A stretch of 64,000 bases of DNA from Methylobacterium oryzae (GTDB lineage Bacteria; Pseudomonadota; Alphaproteobacteria; Rhizobiales; Beijerinckiaceae): NCBI RefSeq assembly GCF_021398735.1, contig NZ_CP090351.1, positions 1 to 64,000 of the forward strand. Direction: 5' to 3'. The notes under the pieces were generated by a model, which did no database searches, was not told where the DNA came from, and was given only the letters and a program-made list of their open reading frames with translations. Numbering within the stretch: position 1 is the first letter of the stretch; every line of letters begins with the position of its first letter. Below, piece by piece: positions 26,107 to 33,011 of the stretch. Both the position numbers and the translations under genes were made by a program.

Positions 26107-26478
26107 ATGAAGCGCGCTCTGACCGCCCTCGCCCTGATCGCCCTCGCCGGCCCGGTGCAGGCGCAGACCAACTTCCGGCACCAGCCGCAGCCCGACCACT
26201 TCGACAAGTTGAAGGCGATAGCCGTCATGTTCGGCGACACCCAATACGCCGACAAGGCCTGCCCCGGGCTCCGGGTCGACGGCGACGCCGTGACCAAGAC
26301 GCTCTACGCCAACGGCATCGAGATGATGGACCTGGAGCCCGAGGGGCCCGAGGAGATCTGGCTCGGCCAGCAGAAGCGCCGCGGCAAGCAGGGCGCCCGC
26401 ACCGCCTGCGAGGAGATCCTCGAGGCCTACGGGCCGGCCGGCAGCCGCTTCCCCGGCCTCGTTTCGCCCAAGCGCTAA
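26107..26478 (+). CDS. Secreted protein, repeated Cys-domain family, member C
   Basis: 123 residues. Signal peptide MKRALTALALIALAGPVQAQ followed by one copy of the repeated domain: early Cys in DKACPGLRV and end block CEEILEAYGPAGSRFPGLV. ATG at 26107 chosen because it starts the signal peptide; an upstream ATG at 26059 would precede it with polar residues. Confidence 0.8.
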   Translation: MKRALTALALIALAGPVQAQTNFRHQPQPDHFDKLKAIAVMFGDTQYADKACPGLRVDGDAVTKTLYANGIEMMDLEPEGPEEIWLGQQKRRGKQGARTACEEILEAYGPAGSRFPGLVSPKR

Positions 26479-26493
26479 AGGGAGCATGCGATC

Positions 26494-26964
26494 ATGACAG
26501 CAACCGCGCTTTCGCCCAAGCCCGACTACCTGCCCGGTCGCGGCTCGATCTGGCGCCACCACAAGGGCACCGTCTACCGCGTGGCCGCCGTCTCCCGGCA
26601 CAGCGAGGAGCCCGGCCAGTGGCTCGTGACCTACGAGCCGGTCGAGGGCGGCGACGCCTGGACCCGGGCGCATCTGTTCTCGGCCGAGAACCAGTGGGCG
26701 GGCTTCGCCGATAGCTGGGTCGGCGACGGCGGCACCGACCGCTTCACCTACGTGTCGGGCCCGCGCACCTGGCGCGACGAGCTGCCGGCCGAGCCGACCC
26801 GCGAGCAGCTCCTGGAGATGCTGGACAACGTCTCGGCCGCGGCCCGCAACCTGATCGTCCAGTTCGGCGGCCAGCTCTACCGGGACGACGCTGCCCAGCG
26901 CCGGCAGCTCGTGGACGAGGCGAGGGTGGTGTGCGACCGCCTGATCCGGGGCGAGGTCGCCTGA
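26494..26964 (+). CDS. Protein with DUF1653-like N-terminal domain
   Basis: 156 residues. GRGSIWRHHKGTVYRVAAVSRHSEE near residues 15-38 follows the DUF1653 pattern (G.yrHyKG..Y.v...a.hse), a small SH3-like domain of unknown role. The C-terminal half is helical and charged (LLEMLDNVSAAARNLI). Its stop overlaps the next ATG. Confidence 0.7.
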   Translation: MTATALSPKPDYLPGRGSIWRHHKGTVYRVAAVSRHSEEPGQWLVTYEPVEGGDAWTRAHLFSAENQWAGFADSWVGDGGTDRFTYVSGPRTWRDELPAEPTREQLLEMLDNVSAAARNLIVQFGGQLYRDDAAQRRQLVDEARVVCDRLIRGEVA

Positions 26965-27116
26965 TGGTGCCGTCGATCAGCCACTACGGCAATTCGGGCG
27001 TCCGGGGCCCGGTCCACTCGGGCTTCGGGTCCGAGCCCTCGATCGCCTTCTTCGCGATGGAGGCGGGGCTGATCGCCCTCTTCATCGCCGGCCTGGTGCT
27101 CCGGGCGCGGCGCTGA
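26964..27116 (+). CDS. Small single-pass membrane protein
   Basis: 50 residues: a polar Gly/Ser-rich N-terminus, then one hydrophobic segment (AFFAMEAGLIALFIAGLVL) ending in RARR, which predicts an N-out, C-in topology. Coupled to the preceding gene (TGATG). Confidence 0.6.
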   Translation: MVPSISHYGNSGVRGPVHSGFGSEPSIAFFAMEAGLIALFIAGLVLRARR

Positions 27117-27152
27117 TAGACGGCGCGCTTTCGCGCATAGGAGCATGCGAGC

Positions 27153-27374
27153 ATGATCGAGTTCCTCAAGGACTTCTTCGCGCCCGACGCCAAGGTGTCC
27201 GAGGAGAACGGCAAGCTGCGGATCGTCCTGCCGGACGGCCGCTTCGCCGCCTTCCCGTTCGCGGGCTTCGAATTTGGCAATCCGAGCGCGCAGCCCATGA
27301 AGGATAGCCCGCTACTGGACGACTTCCTCGCCAAGCGCGCTGGCAAGCCTGACGACGATCCCGAGGCGGCCTGA
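27153..27374 (+). CDS. Hypothetical protein
   Basis: 73 residues, no recognised family: short beta-rich core (GKLRIVLPDGRFAAFPFAGF) and acidic C-terminus. Its start follows AGGAGCATGCGAGC, in which the GCATGCG motif and the ribosome site overlap. Confidence 0.7.
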   Translation: MIEFLKDFFAPDAKVSEENGKLRIVLPDGRFAAFPFAGFEFGNPSAQPMKDSPLLDDFLAKRAGKPDDDPEAA

Positions 27375-27426
27375 CACCGATCTGCTGGGGCGACTTCCGC
27401 AGCCCCGTCGTCCTGGCAGGACCTGG

Positions 27427-27450
27427 CCCGCGCAGCACCCGCTGCGCGGG
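27427..27450 (+). terminator. Hairpin terminator
   Basis: CCCGCGCAGC / GCTGCGCGGG, a perfect 10-bp stem with loop ACCC, followed by TCTCTT. Confidence 0.7.
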
Positions 27451-27545
27451 TCTCTTCGCGTAGGCATGCCGGATACGCCCCGTGCTTGATCCCAGGGTGC
27501 CGCCCTGATATTCGCGCCGCCCCGATTAACGGGAAAGGAACCATA

Positions 27546-27845
27546 ATGCCGACGATGAAGGACCACCACGTCACGCTCAAGGCCGAAGAGAACCCCACGC
27601 CTCGCGTGGCGGAAGTCGCCTACGGCGACGACGGCCAGCCCTTCCAGGTCTTTCTCCCGGGCGACCCGAACGTGCTGCCCGTCGGCTCCGTCAACATCGG
27701 TGCCGAGATCCCGAAGCCGAGCACCGGAGCTGGCTCCATCCACGCGACGCACACGTCGGTCCGCTCTCAGCATGTGGACTTGTCCAACACCGGCCCCACG
27801 GCCGGCACCGCGCCGACCAGCGTCACCGGCGGCAGCAAGGCCTGA
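27546..27845 (+). CDS. Hypothetical protein
   Basis: 99 residues. Polar, Thr/Ser/Gly-rich second half, no signal peptide, no recognised family. It stands alone between two terminators with a GGGAAAGGAACC ribosome site, so it is probably a single-gene transcript; promoter not obvious. Confidence 0.7.
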   Translation: MPTMKDHHVTLKAEENPTPRVAEVAYGDDGQPFQVFLPGDPNVLPVGSVNIGAEIPKPSTGAGSIHATHTSVRSQHVDLSNTGPTAGTAPTSVTGGSKA

Positions 27846-27859
27846 AAGTAGCGATCTGA

Positions 27860-27886
27860 AAGCCCCGCTCTCGAGCGGGGCTTTTC
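27860..27886 (+). terminator. Rho-independent terminator
   Basis: AAGCCCCGCTC / GAGCGGGGCTT, 11-bp stem with loop TC and a TTTT run. Textbook form. Confidence 0.88.
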
Positions 27887-28045
27887 ATGCGCGCGTGCGA
27901 GCGTTCGCACATGCTCGCATGGGCTGATGCGCGCTTGCTCTCATAGCGTCGCACAGCGTCGGGGCGCGCTCGCGCGCACGACGACAGCGCGCAGCACGCG
28001 AAGCGTCTCAGCGACGCGCGCACGCGATCCCCGGCCCGGTCGAGC
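27887..28045. repeat. GCG-rich repeat tract
   Basis: Non-coding stretch of interlaced GCATGCG, GCGCGC and GCACAGCGTCGGG words ending in GCGATCCCC. A related tract lies at about 42370-42475. Confidence 0.5.
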
Positions 28046-28086
28046 GGCCGGGCGGGCAGCGTTCTGACAAACTCGAGCCCCTCCTC

Positions 28087-28110
28087 GCTATAGTCAGTCA
28101 GCACTGACTT
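28087..28110 (+). promoter_or_regulatory. Promoter and operator, copy 10 (transglycosylase)
   Basis: GCTATAGTCAGTCAGCACTG: TATAGT (28089-28094) abuts the palindrome AGTCAGCACTGACTTA (core 28097-28108). Confidence 0.82.
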
Positions 28111-28138
28111 ACTCGGTGCGTAACAGAGGAGAGGGCGG

Positions 28139-28738
28139 ATGCGCCTCGTAACGCTGGCGGCCATGGTCGCACTGACGATCACGGCCACGACGGGAGAGGC
28201 TGCGGCCCGGGTCCGTCATCATCACCACCGGCACCACGCGCAGATCGTGGCCATGGAGCCGGTCGCTGTCGAGGCGCCGGCCGAGGAGCCCAGCTTCCTC
28301 GATCAGCTTCTCGGGAAGACCAAGCGGGTCGTCGAGGCGCCGGTCCGCCGGATCAACCGCGGGCTGAACCGCCTCACCGACCAGGCCGAGGGTGGTTCCG
28401 TCCAGGCGATCGTGACCCAGGAAGCGGCCCGCGCCAGCGTGCCCCAGCGACTCGCCCACGCGGTCATCCGGGTCGAGAGCGGCTACAACTGCCGGGCCCG
28501 CAACCGCTCGGGCGCGGCAGGCGCTGGGCAGCTCATGCCGGCGACGGCCCGAGCTATGGGCGTGCGCAACCCGATGGACTGCCGCCAGAACATCGCGGGC
28601 TCGATGCGCTACCTGCGGCAGGCGATCAGCAGGGGAGGGGCGTCCTGCGCGGGCGTGAGCCTCTACAACACCGGCGTCGGCGCCCGGCCGCGCTGCACGG
28701 CCTACGGCCGGAAGGTGATACACTTCGCCGGTCTGTGA
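28139..28738 (+). CDS. Secreted lytic transglycosylase (SLT domain)
   Basis: 199 residues. Signal peptide (MRLVTLAAMVALTITATTGEA), a His-rich stretch, a helical linker, then an SLT-type lysozyme-like domain: catalytic Glu in RVESGYN (E113), GAAGAGQLMPATARAMG, and SLYNTGVG. It would cleave peptidoglycan in the periplasm, during lysis or DNA entry, or to clear space for envelope assembly. It has its own operator promoter and a 15-bp stem-loop after it. Confidence 0.88.
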   Translation: MRLVTLAAMVALTITATTGEAAARVRHHHHRHHAQIVAMEPVAVEAPAEEPSFLDQLLGKTKRVVEAPVRRINRGLNRLTDQAEGGSVQAIVTQEAARASVPQRLAHAVIRVESGYNCRARNRSGAAGAGQLMPATARAMGVRNPMDCRQNIAGSMRYLRQAISRGGASCAGVSLYNTGVGARPRCTAYGRKVIHFAGL

Positions 28739-28745
28739 GCATCGA

Positions 28746-28785
28746 GGCATTCGCGCATGCTCCCATGCCGGCATGCGCGAATGCC
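28746..28785 (+). terminator. GCATGCG stem-loop after transglycosylase gene
   Basis: GGCATTCGCGCATGC (28746-28760) and GCATGCGCGAATGCC (28771-28785) make a perfect 15-bp stem with a 10-base loop. No U-run follows, so it may stabilise mRNA ends rather than stop transcription. Confidence 0.6.
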
Positions 28786-28858
28786 GTCAGGTTCCACCCG
28801 ACCCGGCTGAGCGGCTGTCGTAGCTTCTGAGTGTCGAGAGCGACACGAGAGGAGCGAC

Positions 28859-29179
28859 ATGCACACCGAGAAGACCATCCTGGCGCTGATTGCCAGCTCG
28901 GACACCGCGGTGAAGCGCGCGATCAAGGCGCTGGCGCCCGCGGGCTTCGACGGGCCGGACGCGGCGTTCCTCGCCGACATCCACGCGAAGCTGCCCCGCT
29001 ACAACGACCGCATGACGGCGCCGCAGTATCGCCGGGCCAGGAAGGCGCTCGCCGGCTACGGGGAGAAGCTGCTCGCAATCGCGAATGCGCGCATGGCCGA
29101 AATCGACCAGCAGATCGAGGCGCCAGAGGTTGCCCTCGAGCGCGTGCCCGAAGACGGCTTTGCGTGGGGGAGTTGGTAG
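28859..29179 (+). CDS. Hypothetical protein with AWGSW tail
   Basis: 106 residues, helical and basic, no recognised family. The last residues (EDGFAWGSW) resemble the tail of the protein at 10486 (NDDWGTW), suggesting a shared partner-binding tip. Convergent with the minus-strand gene that ends two bases away. Confidence 0.72.
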   Translation: MHTEKTILALIASSDTAVKRAIKALAPAGFDGPDAAFLADIHAKLPRYNDRMTAPQYRRARKALAGYGEKLLAIANARMAEIDQQIEAPEVALERVPEDGFAWGSW

Positions 29180-29180
29180 C

Positions 29181-29843
29181 TCAGCCGTGGAACGGCGGAT
29201 CGTCGAGCATCGTGCCGTCGTCGTGGCGAGAACCCGCGACCTCGGAGGGGGTCAGCTCCTTGGTCTCCTCGAGATGGACCACGTCCCACGGCTCGCCCGG
29301 GTGTCGCGTGAAGCGCATGCGGTAGACGTGGCCGTGATCCTCGACGATCCGCACGGACTCGGGCGGGGCGTTCTTGGAGAAGATGAAGCTCGCGACGTGG
29401 TGGAAGCCCGGCAGGCTCACCGTCTCGGTCGTGGCCGCGGCGATGATCGTGGAGCCGGTCACAGCCCCGAGGATCGACATGGCCATGCGAGCGCCGGCGA
29501 ACGCCCTGGGGCGCCGCCGACTACGCCCGAAAGGGAACCTGACAACATTCCCACCGAGATCGTCGTCGTTGCCCCCGGACCCGTGGGTCCAAACGTCCAT
29601 CCCGAACGTGAGGGCATCTTGGGCGAGTTCCCTAATCGACTGATGGGACTGGGACATCGCCAGGGCACTGTAGACTTGTCCGTGCTCGCGTGCGTAGACA
29701 GCAAGCGTATCCTCAATCCGAGCTACGAGTTCGGAGCTCATATCGTGGAAGCGACTGACCGACACCTCTGACATCGTGTGTGAGGCTCCCGGGCTTTCTA
29801 GTGTGTGGTGTGGAGACGGGCCGCATTGCTTCCGGGTCGCCAT
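29181..29843 (-). CDS. Hypothetical protein with central hydrophobic segment
   Basis: 220 residues on the minus strand. A helical N-terminal half (LVARIEDTLAVYAREHGQV), a basic patch FGRSRRRPR, a hydrophobic segment (MAMSILGAVTGSTIIAA) and a C-terminal domain (VRIVEDHGHVYRMRFTRHPGEPW). A start at M24 is equally possible. Less GC-rich than its neighbours. The plus-strand frames overlapping it look like shadows. Confidence 0.6.
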   Translation of the reverse strand: MATRKQCGPSPHHTLESPGASHTMSEVSVSRFHDMSSELVARIEDTLAVYAREHGQVYSALAMSQSHQSIRELAQDALTFGMDVWTHGSGGNDDDLGGNVVRFPFGRSRRRPRAFAGARMAMSILGAVTGSTIIAAATTETVSLPGFHHVASFIFSKNAPPESVRIVEDHGHVYRMRFTRHPGEPWDVVHLEETKELTPSEVAGSRHDDGTMLDDPPFHG

Positions 29844-29860
29844 TCACCCGGGGCCGTAGC

Positions 29861-29877
29861 TGTCCATAAATCGGACA
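29861..29877. promoter_or_regulatory. Second-class palindrome TGTCC-N7-GGACA
   Basis: TGTCCATAAATCGGACA, the same 17-bp geometry as the two sites near 34.3 kb. It lies in the gap between the minus-strand gene and the ArfA-like gene. Confidence 0.5.
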
Positions 29878-30021
29878 GCGTTAACATGCTAGTGGGTTAC
29901 GGGCGTAACCAGCGGTCGTGGTAGCGAAATTTTGCAGACCTCACAGATCTCCGTGACATTCGAGCCGACGCCGCAGGAAAAAAGCGCTATTTTCACAACA
30001 CGTTCATGAGGAAGCTGAGCC

Positions 30022-30168
30022 ATGAAGAAAAAATCCCCTACGCGCCGCAACCCACACGCCAAAGTTTTAGCACGCCCAATCTTTAGGCAGCGGGTCATTA
30101 CGAAGAAGACCTACCAGCGGAAGCCCCGGACCCCCTCCGGGGCTTCCGACGCTTTCAACCTATGGTGA
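30022..30168 (+). CDS. ArfA-like ribosome-rescue protein
   Basis: 48 residues, basic. AKVLARPIFRQRVITKK followed by TYQRK lines up with the ArfA core LLHDPLFRQRVEKNKK...YxRKGK of E. coli; FRQRV is residues 21-25. ArfA frees ribosomes stalled on mRNA without a stop codon, with RF2. As in E. coli arfA, a strong hairpin lies inside the reading frame (30119-30147), so truncated, stopless mRNA is expected. GAGGAAGC precedes the ATG. Small phage/bacterial DUF7230-type proteins are an alternative name for such sequences. Confidence 0.55.
   Translation: MKKKSPTRRNPHAKVLARPIFRQRVITKKTYQRKPRTPSGASDAFNLW
30119..30147 (+). terminator. Hairpin inside the ArfA-like gene
   Basis: GGAAGCCCCGGA / TCCGGGGCTTCC, a perfect 12-bp stem with a five-C loop, starting at codon 33 of 48. 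Its place within the coding sequence matches the RNase III/terminator hairpin of arfA genes. Confidence 0.7.
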
Positions 30169-30235
30169 GTCGTTCCGTTCCCTTTTTGTTCTAGCAATCG
30201 GTTCCTACACACGCCACGAAAATCTGAGCGACAGC

Positions 30236-30262
30236 GCGCTATAGACGAGACGCACAGCGCGA
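30236..30262 (+). promoter_or_regulatory. Possible promoter without operator
   Basis: GCGCTATAGACG, a TATAGA-type -10 box about 65 bases before the gene at 30310. Confidence 0.45.
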
Positions 30263-30309
30263 CACGCGCCACATATCCACAGCGCATCCACAGCCAACAA
30301 GGAGACCTC

Positions 30310-30582
30310 GTGAAGCCCAACAGCCTGCTGACCCTGGAGAACACCGTAACCTCACCGATCGAACACGGCGATGCCGGCGTGATCCTCAAGCCCGATGGAA
30401 CCTTCAAGGTGTTCTCGACCGGCATCGACGGCCCGCTGACGCCCGCGCAGGAAGCGCAGGGCCGGAAGCTGATCGCCCTCTCGATCGCCCTGCGCTACCC
30501 CGAGGTCATGATGGTCCTCGAGCGCATGGCGAACGACCCGGCGATCGTCGGCGACGGCATCGACACCGGACCCAGCCACTAG
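30310..30582 (+). CDS. Hypothetical protein
   Basis: 90 residues, no recognised family. KPDGTFKVFSTGIDGPLT looks like a short beta hairpin, then helices (LIALSIALRYPEVMMVLERMA). GTG start with AAGGAGACC upstream. Confidence 0.72.
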   Translation: MKPNSLLTLENTVTSPIEHGDAGVILKPDGTFKVFSTGIDGPLTPAQEAQGRKLIALSIALRYPEVMMVLERMANDPAIVGDGIDTGPSH

Positions 30583-30620
30583 AACCGGGCCAGCGCTCGC
30601 GCTGTGTTGCCCATCTGCAA

Positions 30621-30636
30621 CAGTCACCACTGACTT
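30621..30636 (+). promoter_or_regulatory. Operator palindrome, copy 11
   Basis: CAGTCACCACTGACTT, core 30623-30634, one mismatch; 15 bases before the GTG at 30651. TTGCCC upstream may be a -35. Confidence 0.65.
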
Positions 30637-30650
30637 ACCAGGAGACGACC

Positions 30651-31061
30651 GTGCTCACACCTCACCAGACCCGCTACACGCGGGATAAGCGCCAGACCGT
30701 CGTCCGGGACTGGATCACCCGGGTGTTCGGCCTGCGCACGCTGAACCTGCGCTTCCGGGCCGAGCGGGTCCTGGAGGAGGCGCTGGAGCTCGCCCAGGCG
30801 GCCGGCTACCCGCAGGAGAAGATCGCGGCGCTGACCGCCAAGGTCTACGCCAACCCGCCCGGCGAGGTCGGCCAGGAAGCCGGCGGCCTCGGGCTCAGTC
30901 TGCTCGCCTTCTGCGACACCGCCCAGATCTCGGCCGACGAGTGCGAGGAGCGGGAGATCATGCGGGTGCTCTCGAAGTCCACGGCGCACTTCAAGGCGCG
31001 GATCGAGCGCAAGATCGCCGACGGCGTGTGCAGCGAGGACCTGCTCGAGGAGGCCGCATGA
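30651..31061 (+). CDS. MazG-like nucleotide pyrophosphohydrolase
   Basis: 136 residues. ERVLEEALELAQAAG (near 40-54) and a later acidic block VGQEAGGLGLSLLAFCD and ADECEERE resemble the EExxE..ExxD metal site of the all-alpha NTP pyrophosphatase (MazG/dUTPase-2) superfamily. Phage members are thought to alter nucleotide or ppGpp pools; the substrate here is unknown. GTG start; the stop overlaps the next ATG. Confidence 0.7.
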   Translation: MLTPHQTRYTRDKRQTVVRDWITRVFGLRTLNLRFRAERVLEEALELAQAAGYPQEKIAALTAKVYANPPGEVGQEAGGLGLSLLAFCDTAQISADECEEREIMRVLSKSTAHFKARIERKIADGVCSEDLLEEAA

Positions 31062-31153
31062 GCCGGATCATCACGCAGGACGGCACCGTCATCGAGGATG
31101 GGGAGAGCCGCCCGTCCGACCTGCTCCAGGAGGATCCCGAGAAGCGCCAGTAG
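31058..31153 (+). CDS. Very small protein coupled to the MazG-like gene
   Basis: 31 residues (MSRIITQDGTVIEDGESR then acidic tail). ATG overlaps the previous stop (ATGA) and codon use is GC-rich, which supports translation; no function can be proposed. Confidence 0.45.
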   Translation: MSRIITQDGTVIEDGESRPSDLLQEDPEKRQ

Positions 31154-31165
31154 CTCCCCGATCGT

Positions 31166-31217
31166 CATTCGCGCATTCTCGCATGACAGCAAGCGAGCAA
31201 GCGAGAACGCGCGAATG
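31166..31217 (+). repeat. Stem-loop sequestering a start codon
   Basis: CATTCGCGCATTCTCGC (31166-31182) pairs with GCGAGAACGCGCGAATG (31201-31217), one mismatch in 17 pairs, loop 18 bases. The ATG at 31215 is part of the right arm. Confidence 0.65.
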
Positions 31218-32117
31218 ATCGGTCACGACGCGAACGGGCAGGAGATCGCCCTCGACGCCGACAAGCTCACCGGCACCCACCTCGCGATCATCGGCAACAC
31301 GGGCGCCGGCAAGACGCACACGGTGCGCAAGGTCCTCGAGCAGCTCTGGGGCAAGGGCGTCCACATCATCATCGACCCCGAGCAGGAGTTCCACACCCTG
31401 CGCCAGATCCACCCCTACGTGATCGTGGGCGGCCCCTACGCCGAGATGCACCGCGGCCCTGCCAGGCAGGTTGCCGAGTGGATCCTTCGCTCGAAGACCT
31501 CGGTCATCATCCAGTTCAGCGACACCGACGGCCTGGACCGGCAGCGCGAGTGGATCGGGCAGTTCATTGACGCCCTGATGGTTCAGCCGCGCGAGCTGTG
31601 GCAGCCCGTCTTCCTGGTGATCGACGAGGCGCACCGCTACGCCCCGCAGTCGGGCCCGGCCGGCACCTCGCGGCGCGCGATCTGCACGCTGATGAGCCAG
31701 GGCCGCAAGCGCGGCTTCACCGGCATCCTCTGCACGCAGCGGCTCGCCAAGATCACGAAGGACGCGACCGGCGAGTGCAACACCTGGCTCGTCGGCCGGG
31801 TCGGCCAGGTCCTCGACCGCAACGCCGCGGCGAACAACCTGGGCTTCCCGGTCAAGAGCGACGAGGCGCTTGGCCTGCGCGACCTCGACCCGGGCCAGTT
31901 CTGGGGGTTCGGCGTCGCCATCGGCAAGCGGCCGATCCTCATCACCGTCGCGGCCACCGCGAGCCAGCACCTCAAGCTCGGCGAGAAGTGGGTGCCGGTG
32001 AACCTCAACAAGAAGCTGGTCATCCCGCGGAAATCGAACTGGGCGCCCAAGCTCGCCGTCGCGACCGTGCTCACCGCCTTCGTCGCCTTCATCGTGCTGC
32101 TTCCGCATCTCGCCTGA
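31215..32117 (+). CDS. HerA/FtsK-like P-loop ATPase with C-terminal membrane segment
   Basis: 300 residues. Walker A GNTGAGKT (27-34), Walker B FLVIDEAHRYAP (about 133-144), a sensor-like region GILCTQRLAKITK and an arginine-rich stretch. This is the HerA/DUF87 type of DNA-translocating or pumping ATPase. The last 25 residues (AVATVLTAFVAFIVLLPHL) form a membrane helix, unusual for HerA, so the ring would be tethered to the inner membrane. No NurA partner is adjacent. Start codon lies in a stem-loop. Confidence 0.8.
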   Translation: MIGHDANGQEIALDADKLTGTHLAIIGNTGAGKTHTVRKVLEQLWGKGVHIIIDPEQEFHTLRQIHPYVIVGGPYAEMHRGPARQVAEWILRSKTSVIIQFSDTDGLDRQREWIGQFIDALMVQPRELWQPVFLVIDEAHRYAPQSGPAGTSRRAICTLMSQGRKRGFTGILCTQRLAKITKDATGECNTWLVGRVGQVLDRNAAANNLGFPVKSDEALGLRDLDPGQFWGFGVAIGKRPILITVAATASQHLKLGEKWVPVNLNKKLVIPRKSNWAPKLAVATVLTAFVAFIVLLPHLA

Positions 32118-32136
32118 TGCAACCCGACGCGCGCAC

Positions 32137-32160
32137 GCTATAGTCAGTCAGCACTTACTC
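32137..32160 (+). promoter_or_regulatory. Promoter and operator, copy 12
   Basis: GCTATAGTCAGTCAGCACTT: TATAGT (32139-32144) abuts the palindrome, core 32147-32158. Same arrangement as copy 10. Confidence 0.8.
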
Positions 32161-32178
32161 ACGACCGGAGCACAGCAC

Positions 32179-32718
32179 ATGGACCTCCTGATCCCCGCCC
32201 TCGTCGGCACGGCCAGCGCCGTCACCCTGCTCGGGTCGGCCGTCGTCGCCAACCGCATGCTCGCCCGCGCCCGCAAGCGCGCCGTGCAGATGGAGGAGGG
32301 CGCCGAGGGCCTGATCCAGTATCGGGTCCGCCAGACCCTCGACTACATCGACGGCGTCCGGGCGCGCTGGCGCCAGCTCGACGTGCAGGGCGGCCTCGAC
32401 CTCGCCGCGGCGCTGCGCGAGCGGATCCAGCTCGAGGAGATGGTCCAGGAGCTGCGCGAGGAGAACGCCGACCTGCGCACGGAGCTCGAGGCCCACAAGG
32501 TAGACTCGATAGAGCAGGGGAGGGCGGCCGACGCCTACGCCCGGCAGGCTGGCGAGGCCGACGCCGTGATCGACCACCTGACCTGGGCGATCAACGAGAG
32601 CGGCAACTCCATCCACCTGCCCGGGCACCTGGCCGAGGCCCACGCCGAGAGCCTGATCCGCACCGGCTTGAAAGGTCGTATTGGCCGGACAACCCGCACC
32701 ATCGGGCGTGCGGCCTGA
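32179..32718 (+). CDS. Membrane-anchored coiled-coil protein
   Basis: 179 residues. N-terminal membrane segment (LLIPALVGTASAVTLLGSAVVA), a basic stop-transfer patch, then heptad-rich helix (ERIQLEEMVQELREENADLRTEL). The layout recalls spanins or membrane scaffold proteins; its neighbour is the membrane-tethered ATPase. Stop overlaps next start. Confidence 0.75.
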   Translation: MDLLIPALVGTASAVTLLGSAVVANRMLARARKRAVQMEEGAEGLIQYRVRQTLDYIDGVRARWRQLDVQGGLDLAAALRERIQLEEMVQELREENADLRTELEAHKVDSIEQGRAADAYARQAGEADAVIDHLTWAINESGNSIHLPGHLAEAHAESLIRTGLKGRIGRTTRTIGRAA

Positions 32719-32948
32719 TGGCCAAGCCGCCGATCGACGCGCTCACGGCGCAGATCGCCACCCAGTCCTGGATGGCCGAATGGCGCCGGGCCTGGGTGCG
32801 GCTGCACCCGAACAAGGAATGCCCCATGCTCGCCTGGGAGGACTACTCCCCGAACGAGCAGGGCCTGATGATCCGGGCGGTGAGGGCGGCCATCGCCGCT
32901 GCCACCCCGGAGAACGTCGCCGCGGTAATCGCCCGGCGCGAGGATTAA
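32718..32948 (+). CDS. Hypothetical protein
   Basis: 76 residues, helical, Trp-rich N-terminal half (SWMAEWRRAWVRLHP). No recognised family. Last gene before a low-GC island. Confidence 0.7.
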   Translation: MAKPPIDALTAQIATQSWMAEWRRAWVRLHPNKECPMLAWEDYSPNEQGLMIRAVRAAIAAATPENVAAVIARRED

Positions 32949-33011
32949 ACCACTTAACTTAGCGAGCCACTCAGAGCAGACGTTGCGGCTGCTCGAAGAG
33001 TCACCGGTTAC

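Noticed and set aside
29085..29771. Plus-strand frame of 228 codons opposite the minus-strand gene at 29181
   Set aside because: No ribosome site, begins inside another gene and has shadow-like composition; the minus-strand frame has a more protein-like sequence with a membrane segment.
29889..30098. Minus-strand frame of 69 codons overlapping the ArfA-like gene
   Set aside because: The plus-strand frame has a ribosome site and recognisable core; this one has neither.
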